64,000 nucleotides of DNA from Halichondria panicea (lineage: Eukaryota > Porifera > Demospongiae > Suberitida > Halichondriidae): assembly GCF_963675165.1 (NCBI RefSeq), contig NC_087388.1:6047651-6111650 (forward strand). The letters are read 5' to 3'. The position numbers were made by a program, and so were the translations under genes. Position 1 is the first letter of the stretch; the number at the start of each line of letters is the position of its first letter. Of the stretch, positions 54,701 through 64,000 are shown piece by piece. The notes beneath the pieces are model-generated. The model was not told where the DNA came from and ran no database searches. It saw only the letters and a program-made list of their open reading frames with translations.

Positions 54701-57700
54701 CTGGAAGAGCATTGTGTGTAGCCTCATCGATAAACACCATTGCGATGTTGCAGCAATGGATGAAGATGGGAACACGCCCCTTCATGAAGCATATCAATAT
54801 GTCAATCTCTCAATAGTAGAGTACCTGCTTAGTTTACCGACTTGTAATCCTGATACCATAAACAAACAGGAGTACACTGTACTGAGAATGGCCCTTGAGT
54901 TAAATGACAAAAGGACTGTGAGAGATCTTCTAGCGACAGGACAAGTCGATCCTAGAAAAGGTAGCTCACGTGGTCATACATATCCAGAACTACTTGCAAT
55001 GAATCAGCTTCAACCACACAATTACGATGGCTCAGCTCTTCAAATGGTGACCCAGTTTTCAGAGTGCATGGAGAGTAGCAAATGCAGTATTTGCCCGCCT
55101 TTCACTTCTTATTGCTTGCATGATACACTCCACAAGATCTTGAAGAATCGTGATCAAGTTTCAATCACTGAAATAGTGAATTGTATTAAAGAGAACATGT
55201 TACCTCTTCCAGCAAACTCAGACAAGATTCATGATTTGCTTATGCATATTCAAAGCTTGTCAGACGAGTTTGACATACGTACTGACGAATTAGGGGAACT
55301 TCAAGTTCAAAGAAGAGATACGGCTTTAAGTATGTAGCTCTATATTGTGATTATATGTCCATATAATTATATACAGGATATGAGAGAAATCTGCTACAAC
55401 CATTTCCTATGCCGTCTGGATATGTCATGGCTGATCAAACTACATCAGGTACTTTCGTTATATCGAAGGCTCTATACAATTGTACTGTATGATATAACTC
55501 CTGCGTCAAATGTAGGCAGTCATGCATATATACACATGCAGTGCTGGTTTCTCTTCTTTTCTTGTAGACATTCTTGAGTTACCTACCACGGACGATGGAA
55601 AGACACTACCTGATCCATTAGAACACCCTCCCGATGACGCTGAAGTGGGAGCGGACCTCAGAGCAGCTGCAACAAGTCGACAGAAAGCACCTTCTGGTAT
55701 GTTTACAGTATACTTGTGCAATATAACGGATATATTTAAACAATTGCAGTTGATTCATTGCTGCAAACCTTCCAAAGTGGAGAATTTGAGCAAGTCATTG
55801 AACTTCTATCGCAGGCTGAAAGTCAGTCCATTGATCTGAGAGGTGTGTCTGATGCAGACGGCAAAACTCTCCTTCATCTTGCATGTCGCAAAAACTGGGT
55901 GGAATGGCACCACATCGTGTGTAGCCTCGTCGATAAACACCATTGCGATGTCGCAGCAGTGGATGAAGATGGGAACACACCCCTTCACGAGGCATATCAA
56001 TGTGGCAATCTCTTATCAGTAGAGTACCTACTTAGTATACCGACTTCTAATCCTGATGCAATCAACAAACACGAGTACACTGTACTGAGAATGAGCCTAG
56101 AGGCAGATGACAGAAAAACTGTAAGAGATCTTTTAGCGACAGGACGAGTCGATCCTAGAAAAGGTAGCTCACGTGGTCATACATATCCAGAACTACTTGC
56201 AATGAATCAGCTTCAACCACAAGATTATGATGGCTCAGCTCTTCAAATGGTGACCCAGTTTTCAGAGTGCATGGAGAGTAGCAAATGCAGTATTTGCCCC
56301 CCTTTCACTTCTTACTGCTTGCGTGACACCCTCCATAAAATCTTAAAGAATCGTAATCAAGTTTCAATCACTGGAATAGTGAATTATATTAAGAAGAACT
56401 TGTTACCTCTTCCAGTAATCCCAGATGAAATTCATGGTTTACTTCTTGCCTTGTCAGACGAGTTTGACATGTGTGGGGAGCCTACTAACAATTTTGGAGG
56501 AATTCAAGTCAAAAAGAAAGGTATTAAAGTGGGTATATATTTCATGTGCACAGGCATGTATAGCAATTGTTACACGCTTATAATTATATTCCACAGGAGC
56601 TAGATCTGCAGCAGCACACTTTCAACATGATATTCAACAGCAGAGGGCAGGGCAATCTCCTGGGAATTTCGAATTGCTTGCAGCTAGCAGCTTCACTGAA
56701 GTTGAGGTGCCAGCTGCAGCCAAAAATATCACTGAAGATGAAGAAACACCTGACTACCACTCCGATGCAAGTGACGCAGTGCCCCTTTTGCAACAATCAC
56801 ATACAGAGGTATATAATACCAATACTAGCTATGGCAAAAAGGCAAAAAGGCATACTAAACGAAATTCTAGCCACGCATCTTCTGATAGGAGCTTAGTACT
56901 TTAATACGTGTACATTTTAGAACCTATATTTTCTTAAACAGGTGCAGAAATCAACACGAAGTTGTAATATAGATGAGTCCGACGTTTACTGTGCATATAC
57001 AATGTGCTTATTTTGTTACTTTTGTTGGTTTGTTGTCTTCTTGATTCTCGGAATATGTGGTGCAGTATTGTACAATGGCTATTCATTTGTTGGTACTACT
57101 GATGTGGTACAAATTCACCGGCAATCTGTGCCACTAATTGCTATTCATAATTTATCAGCTAATTTCATTCGGCTCACAGAGATCAATGAAACAGACTTAG
57201 TCCCCATTAGCTTCTACATGTTAAACGATTGCTCTTCTAAAGATGTATTTATAGACATTAAGATCAATGAGATTGTGACTGTAAGCTTTGACTCTCCGAC
57301 TGACAAGAGCAAGGCTGTTACTGAGTGGTATCTCCTTGGAAACACTACACTTACTGTAGATATCACCACTGTTGTCATTTCTAACTTTTCAACCAATCAT
57401 TGTATTGCGTTTTTTCTTGTTTTCGACAGTGTCAACAAGTTCTCAAACTTCATTTCAAGTTCTTCTTTAGATAAAGAATTCTATTACAAAGAATGTATTG
57501 CAAATGAAAAATCACAAACGATGAATATAACATTCAACAAACCATCATACTACTATATTGGTTTGTACACAGACATTCCCACTGAAGCTACTACTTTCTC
57601 TTTACACTTTCTCGGAACATATCTTCAATATGAAATTTCAAACGGGAACGCTGTCTGTACTATAGACTCTCTTGATAATTTAAATTGTGATTTTTCTCCA

Positions 57701-57922
57701 AATATACTAAATACCAACCAGCAAAGTTGTATTGTTGGTTCTGTTCCACCTATATATACTGATACACCATTTGGAGTAAAAAGAGCAACTGTAGCCCTTT
57801 ACACTGCTGCTAACTCAGACGCAGCAATAGATGCATATTTTTTTATTCCTCTGTTATTGTCTGTTTTCTCATTTTGTACTGTGACTATATGTTTTTGTTC
57901 CAAACTTTTTTATGATAGTTAG
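51785..57922 (+). CDS. CARD-A receptor with three ankyrin cassettes
   Basis: Twelve exons: 51785-52133, 52637-52717, 52829-52957, 53017-53817, 53877-53957, 54346-54477, 54535-55329, 55377-55448, 55568-55696, 55750-56520, 56597-56808, 56942-57922. GT-AG throughout, phases agree, 4,533 nt, 1,510 residues. 1-116: CARD-A. Then three times the same cassette: linker GYESYPINLLQPFPMP, linker LEHPPDDAEVGADLRA, and an ankyrin exon (DADGKTLLHLAC, DEDGNTPLHEAYQ, NKHEYTVLRMAL) with a C-terminal CSICPPFTSYC part. 1114-1184: acidic linker. From 1185: TM1 (about 1200-1225), ectodomain (NDCSS, CIAFFLVFDS, YYYIGLYTDIPTE, CIVGSVPP) and TM2 at the C-terminus. Only the first cassette has a CARD. If exon 11 is not spliced, a stop at 56904 would give a soluble form. 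Confidence 0.82.
52415..52475 (+). pseudogene. Relic of a death domain exon in the first intron
   Basis: ttcacctcactagtctagct, then ggaattaaaaggagaaatca matches the start of the death domain exon at 8250-8300. Only the first part remains. It suggests the ancestor of the 51785 gene was CARD-DD like the gene at 7525. Confidence 0.65.
53963..54235. mobile_element. TACCGTATAGCGGGTATATTTC MITE
   Basis: Inverted termini TACCGTATAGCGGGTATATT and AATATACCCGCTATACGGTA, with further inner repeats (gcgaaaatttatacccacga). It lies in the intron between exons 5 and 6 of the triple-ankyrin receptor; absent at the corresponding place of the other cassettes. Confidence 0.9.
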
Positions 57923-58029
57923 TGATTTATGATTCATGTTTTGAAATTATTGATCTCGCTAATATTGGCCTTATAACACGGACAATATTTTTAATTTATA
58001 CTTATAATTATATACGATGCATATGAATT

Positions 58030-60000
58030 AATATAGATCAGTACTGACCCTATAGTACATAATTATTGTGCTGCACATGCACGTACAAGTGCATATCATT
58101 GTTATATGTACCCTGTACTCCCCCTATGCAATGAGCCCTCATCATTCCCAAAAAATGTGACATAATAATTTTAAGACGTAGACATAAGACGGTAATCTTC
58201 TATTGAATATCCACTATCAGTGAAACAATCAATCCATAATAATCACAGAAGATCACAGTTCTGCGAAAACACTTCTAAGTGTTTACGATATAGAGAAGAT
58301 TGCCGTCTTATAAATACAACTGACACAAGCATGATTCTCTTATGACAAGCCATTTTTGTGATTATGTAAAACTTAATGTAATTGTTCTTTAATTAGAATT
58401 ATCTTCTATAAGTGCAAAGATTAAAGGCGTGGCTTCCGGTAAGCAGTCATTTCCATGAACATTGTGCAACGAAATGCTTTTAGAGGCCATGATAATGCAT
58501 TCCATGAAATATAAGTGCCTCAAAAACTTTGCGCTATACTGTATATATAGTTGCTATGCCAATTTTTAGAACAGTTAGTCGGCTATAATTATGAAAAGTA
58601 TGGGCATGTAACACAAGGGGACATTTCCTTGTATAAATCATTGACTCACATGGCATGAAAATCTCAGTCTAACATATATAATTTTAATGTATACATAATT
58701 ATAGTATATACAACAGTATCTTAGCAACTACCATGAAGTTAAATATTGCACATGCCAAAGCAAATAAGTTTGGAGTGCTCCGTTTGCCATTGCTGACACT
58801 CAAAGGACCAACACTAGTAAGATTAACAGGAGATACTATAGCAACAATACACAATTTTTCGTTGTCTTCAGTCATAGTGATACTAGTAGATAGTGAAATA
58901 GTACATTGCTTGATGTTATTGTCCTATAAAATGAAGCAGGATTTCTCACTAATCGCATGGATATTATACTGGTGAGAAATTCCAGAGATGCGTAGATTGA
59001 TGGTAGTAGATACTAGGTACAATAGCGGTACAGATCACCAGACCAGCGTATAAATAGGAGTTTTTATTGAGCACTATTAAATTTTTTGCAGACCACCGAC
59101 TTCTTCGGTTTAAGCAAAATATGAACAGAAAACCAGTTTGTATACCTGTCTTCTCCGCATTTAGAAACTCGGTATATATTTCCAGGTCATCATATATCAC
59201 TAGAATAACTGGGCAATCATGAGCTGGACACAATATCTTGAGATGGGGTAATTGAATATGTTAGAATGGACCCATTCAAATAATAGCCTTCATCAACGTG
59301 TTGTATTGGTCTAGTTACGCACAGGGAGATCGGTTTATTCACAGCAACACAGTCAACATCCAGTTCTTGACAATCGTTGACTGTGAAGTCAATGAAAGAT
59401 TCGTGTGAAAACTGGCTTTTTTTGAAACAGTGAAAGTTATCGAGTCGTATGCATGCTTGATAAACGAGTCAACAAAGATTATAGACCTCCCAGGAAGTTC
59501 GTATATGCTGTTTACAGTGATGTTTAGGTTTTTTTCTGATACAGGAAGGACTGTAGTCATGTCTGTTTCAGCAATTGTAGGAAACACTAAAGAATCGTCA
59601 GGAACAGTAGTGGGCAGAGTTGACGTTGTCCAAGGAGATTCAGAAACAGTAGTGTATACGATGGGTGAAGGTGAAGTTGATGTATCAGTATGAGATAGTT
59701 CTAGTGTGAGAACAGGCAGTAAGACTGCTAAGACCACCACTGTTAGTACCACAATGACAACCAATAAGATTATTATCGTCACCAGCCACGACCATTTGCA
59801 ACGCCTTGAATGCTGAAAAAAGTTGAATACATGTATACATTCAATGCAATGCTAGCTTAGGCTTACCGTTGTCACTAGAGACTGATCGCCAGTGCTGGAT
59901 ATTTGCCCATGATTGGATGTGTCAGCTTGGCTTGTGCGATCTGCATACATCAGTGCATGTTATAAATAGAATTGGTCCCTCAGTGTTAACTTACCTGTAG
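58030..60000. repeat. Segmental duplication, copy 2 (partner 9400-11650)
   Basis: Matches the unit A region from its 3' flank to the donor of the first linker exon, where the match stops at about 60002. The non-coding part 57923-58732 has no gene. Confidence 0.85.
58733..59990 (-). pseudogene. Unit G two-TM receptor, decayed copy of unit A
   Basis: Linker exon 59940-59867 and membrane exon 59812-58733. A one-base loss near 59420 (tttttttgaaaca) and insertions at 59014-59018, 59078-59085 and 59155 break the frame; a small loss at 59219 (caatcatgagc) removes a codon. The first linker exon and the death domain are missing because of the breakpoint at 60002. Confidence 0.85.
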
Positions 60001-60002
60001 TA

Positions 60003-60101
60003 ATAACCAGGTATTGAAGATAAGGTGACACCTGACTACTCTAGTGCAAGTGAGGTACTACCGATTTTGCAACCTTCAGATACTGAACATGAGGTTTATA
60101 A
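60003..60101 (+). pseudogene. Fragment of the acidic linker exon of a CARD-A receptor
   Basis: ATTGAAGATAAGGTGACACC, then TGACTACTCTAGTGCAAGTG matches exon 11 of the triple-ankyrin receptor (56735-56815: ITEDEETPDYHSDASDA...). It is on the plus strand, abutting the minus-strand unit G, so it marks a rearrangement junction. Confidence 0.75.
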
Positions 60102-60250
60102 TACCGTAATCGTTCTAATTATAGAACCAATAAAAAATTATTATTTTTCTACAATGTACGAAAAAAATTGATTTTATATGGTAGTATACGGGCGTTATAA
60201 AAAAGGGCGTCCTAACCAAAGCTGGTTCTATAATTAGAACGCCTACGGTA
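60102..60250. mobile_element. MITE TACCGTAATCGTTCTAATTA
   Basis: Left TACCGTAATCGTTCTAATTA and the inverted right end TAATTAGAACGCCTACGGTA, with TATAGAACC continuing the arms. 149 bp. No gene is seen from 60251 to 60672. Confidence 0.85.
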
Positions 60251-60672
60251 GGCAGTTTCGCATTCCAGCACCATTTTTTAACCACTAATAATAAGTAAAA
60301 GTTCATCAACTTCTGCGCAATGCACAACTGGCCACGTGGACAATGTTCTAATAAAGCGAATGGGGCCAGTAAGTTTAAAATCTTGGCTGAAAACTAGGTG
60401 TCATAAACGAGCATGTTGGCATTAATTATCGGATTAGAAACTTTCGGATCTCGGAGCGAGTTGTGAGTATAATAATAGCTGCTCAGGACGCAATCTTTGA
60501 CCCCGAAATTTTCTTAGTAACGAGCTTTTATTTTCTCTTGCGCAAAAGCGCTCAGAACCCATTCATACACACCGTGAATACTAAAAAAAATACACAGAGA
60601 TTCCATAAAATGTTAATGATCTAAATATATTCTATTTTGGAGCAACTCTATTCGTTTTTTCTTAATTTACTT

Positions 60673-63600
60673 TTATATCAATGTCAGTTCTAAAGTTTTG
60701 TATAATTCACGTCGATTGGGAAGCACAACTGATCCCTCTGAGTCTTTTTTCAGTTTCGTACAGTACTTCAGTTTCTTACAACAATTGTAGAAGATTGGCA
60801 CTAAAAGCCACAGAAGAAATGATGTAATTAGTAGTAGCCACAAACCAAGCAAAAATAATAATGCCATTGATGACAATATTGAATACGAATACTGGATTTT
60901 TACTTTCCTTACTACATCACTAGCATTTCGTTTGGGAACAACTCCTACGATACACAATTCTGGTGCGTTCACAGAACTGTCAAAGTTATGATTGCACTCT
61001 GTTGTAGCTGTGGATGTTATTGAGCAAAGGCTTGTGAACGAGCTAGTTGAGTTTTCCTCCTTCCAACCATTGATACAATAAGTTATGTCTCCCATGACAT
61101 GTGAGTTAGCTTCAAAGTGAACACCAAAAAAATAATAGCTATTTCCTGCAAGCATGATACTGATCGAGAAATTATCGTTCTTGATGCAGTACTCCATATA
61201 GGTAAACATCCAGTTTCCATTGTTCAAAAACGATTTATATTCATCAACATTGTCAAAAACTACCAAAACAACTGGACATTCTTGATCTGAGCTGTTATTA
61301 TAATCTGCTGATAATTGAATTTGCAACCTCAAAGAGGCGATATATTCTGTGTAGAGCTCATAAATTGGAGTATTTTCTTCTGGAGTGAGTATTCCTTCCT
61401 CGTATATTGTGGAATTTTCTTTTCTGATATCATCACAATTGCTAATGTTAAAGTAAATCGGAATAATTTGAGTATTTGCTATCTCGTTGATTGTTAGTTG
61501 CTTTACATTCAGTCCGACTCGAGCTATAGGTAGTACTGACTGCTGGATCAGTTGAGTGATATGTACTGAACCACCAAAGCTGTTTGATTCTTGGCCTAGT
61601 ATGAGTATTGCGGTGAAGATTGTTGTAACAGCAAAAATGAGTATAAAGATAGTAATCATACAAAGGAAGAAGAATATTTTCTCCTCTCCTTGCTAGTAGT
61701 TAGAGTGCAGCATCGACACAGTATCTAGGTCCAATGAAAGAGGATTATTTACATGAGGTTATGTCTCAAACACTGCATGCAATAGCTATGTAAATCACCT
61801 TGGACATCCAAACGTCACTGTGGTTGTTAACAAAAAAGTCAAGGCATCTGCATGATATCCCGCTGCATGTACAGATAATAGAGATACGTATTATAACCAG
61901 CATTTATTATACTGACTACTAAAGATTAGTTATTTGTCACACATCAGTTGTGCAATTCAATTGATCACAGCAAGGTGTCTAACAATTAAGGCTTTATAAA
62001 TATAAAACTATTACACACACCAGGAACTTAATTGTGGAAGAACTGCACAAAATTTATCTACCTGTTTTGAATCAGCCATTATAAGACCATCCTCGCCAAA
62101 CGCTTTTAGCAGCTTCTTTGTTGAATTAACTTCTTCCTGTACATACATGCAATGCCATGGTTTAGAAGTATACAACTATAGCTGTACAAGGTACAGAACA
62201 AATAAGACATGTACACTATGCACTTTAGTATTGTAAACCTAACGTGAATATACTTATCACCTTCAGTAATACTTGTTGACCAATTTTGACTTCAATGAAT
62301 GCATTTTCTTTCAGGTCCTGCATCTGTTTAGGACTCAATTGGCTGTAAAAATGACTAAAATAAGCTGGAACTCGAAACACCAGCTCTGTACAGCCTTCTC
62401 GAACATGCTTCAAATTCAGAACTTGGTGTGGTAGTTCTTGTTCCCAGCATTCTATAAATACTAACTTCAATTCTTGAATTTGATCGTAGGTGATTGTATG
62501 AAAATCAACATCAACCTTACATGTTATCTCCACTGATTGAATGTGAGACGGCTGAGGGCCAAAGTCATCAACAAATAGAAAACATTGTCGATTAACATAT
62601 TGCTGAAACCAATCCTTGTATCTCTGTAAAGCTTGGATCATTTTCCTTCACTGGGAAAAGAAATTCTTCTTTTATTGTGGAAATGAGTGAATAATTAAAC
62701 CAAGAGCAGACATTATTTTGTAGGAAGTCAGATAATTCGCTAAAGCTGGTAACATCACGGAAGAGAATCTGCTCAGAAGGTCTACGATAAATTGCGTTGT
62801 AATGCGATTCTTGTGGTGTGAAAAGCATCTGGACGAACTGCTTTATTTCAGGAACATCATACTTTGCTTCCAGATTCGTAATCGTGTTTTTGAGTAAGCT
62901 ACAAAACTTCGTGTGCATATATTTTGTTTCTTTACGCAGGGCTGTCATGAACATACTATATGAGATTTCCGTGGCTGATACTGTACCGCTATAAGGAGTA
63001 TCACGAGTGCATCTTTTAATTTGAGGTGGCAATTCAATTCTTGGTCATTCAAAGTCATCAACAAATAGAAAACATCGTCGATTAACATAATTATTGCTGA
63101 AACAAACACTCATATTTGTGTAATGCTTCATCGTCCTCATATGGGAAAAGAAATTCTTCTCGTATTTCGGATATTCGTGAGTAATTGAACCAAGAGCAGA
63201 AATTATTCTGTAGAAACTCAATTAAATCATTAAAGCTGATAGCATCACAGAGCAAAATCTGTTCAGAAGGGCTACGATAAATTTGGCTAAAATACGAACC
63301 TTGTGGTGTTAACAACTTCTGAACGTATTGCGTGAGATCATATTGTTCTTGTTTTTCAAGATTTATAATCGTGTTTGTAAGTAAGCTACAAAATTTCGAA
63401 TGGATTTTGCGAGTTTCTTTATTTAGGGCTTTCATGAAGAAGCTTACAGAAATTTCTGTCGGTGATACTGTATCACTACAAGCAGTATCACAAGTGCATC
63501 TTTTAATTTGAGGTGGCTTGGAGCTTAAACACTTATCTCTGCCAGTGACATGACCCAAGATGGTACACTCTCCACAGCCGCATTGGAAGTTAAAAAATGT

Positions 63601-63829
63601 CAGATGATCAGAAGTCGTGAGTGATCCAGTTCCAGATGAGCTTGTACTGGCAGATCTTGGTATTAACTCTCCACCTGCTTAAGCGAACATTTATTGGAGG
63701 CACATGTAATTAAATCTCACTCCAAGATAATTATGTACAATTGTATGACTTTATAATTATTATCCTTTAATTTATAGTTGCACTTACTGGTTGCAACAAT
63801 CCTCTGTGGTTCTACTGGAACTTCAGTTT
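60673..63829 (-). pseudogene. Decayed novel-domain receptor, relative of the 22897-15057 gene
   Basis: Recognisable pieces: small exon 63829-63788 (ETEVPVEPQRIVAT, identical structure to 19305-19264); novel domain first copy, 63690-63091, cut off after CLFQQ; a second, almost complete copy, 63032-62261, fused to the first at PPQIKR and carrying a one-base insertion near 62630; a 75-nt exon 62136-62062 in which the ankyrin start (STKKLLKAFGEDG) is fused to the later linker (LIMADSKQ); and a membrane/ectodomain exon 61724-60673 with an intact ectodomain (HITQLIQQSVLPIARVG, ECPVVLVVFDN, ELCIVGVVPKR, TM2) but a shifted frame before TM1. The acceptor of the novel-domain exon has been deleted. The CARD exon, if any, lies beyond the window. 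Confidence 0.75.
61725..62061. other. Intron of the decayed receptor
   Basis: Resembles 16160-16420 in part (ccaaacgtcactgtggttgt, atcccgctgcatgtacagat). No other feature. Confidence 0.5.
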
Positions 63830-64000
63830 CTGCATGCAATTGCAATACAAGTGTGTTTTTGGCTTACGGTATATGCATGCATATTTTATAGCATAAACTA
63901 CTGGTTACAGCTACTGCATGGATCACACACACATAATTATACCACAGAAAATTTTTGTTGTTAAATGCTCTGAGATTGATTCTAACGCAATCTGGCTAAA
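63830..64000. other. Window end, intron-like sequence
   Basis: Continues the match to 19310-19380 for a short distance, then becomes unrelated. No gene seen. Confidence 0.4.

Overview
The window reads as genomic DNA of an early-branching animal, most likely a demosponge of the Amphimedon type. The reasons are short GT-AG introns of about 50-100 bp, AT-rich intergenic DNA crowded with short inverted-repeat elements, no bacterial-style operons, and many death-fold (CARD and death domain) exons joined to ankyrin repeats and membrane receptors. The organism is inferred; nothing in the window names it.

Almost every gene belongs to one expanding, decaying cluster of modular receptors. The common part is one long last exon: TM1, then a cysteine-containing ectodomain of about 230-280 residues, then TM2 near the C-terminus. 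The inside of the cell would receive different modules: (i) CARD-B + linker + an unnamed ~300-residue domain + ankyrin repeats + a PPTY linker (minus strand, 22897-15057, 7 exons, frame intact, 1,123 aa); (ii) CARD-A + three tandem copies of a linker/linker/ankyrin cassette (plus strand, 51785-57922, 12 exons, frame intact, 1,510 aa); (iii) death-domain units paired with small receptors (minus strand, units A-G between 10314 and 59990; intact small receptors at 11655-10314, 29216-27945 and 49402-48069); (iv) a soluble CARD-C + ankyrin protein with no membrane exon (plus strand, 36260-39495, 346 aa); (v) a CARD-only protein (5930-6256). Exon phases add up without a break in the models called intact, which is the strongest internal evidence for them.

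Layout. 1-2372: transposon-like DNA cutting off a CARD-A/novel-domain/ankyrin gene (4210-2372, minus). 4780-5850: relics and a foldback element. 5930-8707: CARD-only gene and a broken CARD-death domain gene. 9400-12650: unit A. 13867-14189: small MULE-like element. 15057-22897: the complete CARD-B receptor. 22898-24190: head-to-head promoter block and a rearranged CARD-A. 25359-26625: unrelated cysteine-rich secreted/anchored protein gene (plus). 26985-34510: units B, C, D. 34769-36178: element with long inverted ends. 36260-39640: soluble CARD-C/ankyrin gene. 39850-42560: decayed CARD-B and death domain pieces. 42817-44502: CARD-C receptor with frame damage. 44690-50550: units E and F, where 44690-49330 is a recent copy of about 26985-31570. 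51785-57922: triple-ankyrin receptor. 58030-60000: unit G, a decayed copy of unit A. 60673-63829: decayed copy of the 22897-15057 gene.

The genes look like alternative sensors and adaptors for death-fold signalling: similar ectodomains outside, and CARD, death domain or ankyrin modules inside. A role in innate immunity, cell death or self/non-self recognition is inference only. The many broken copies, mobile element insertions into CARD exons and exon fusions suggest fast birth-and-death evolution.
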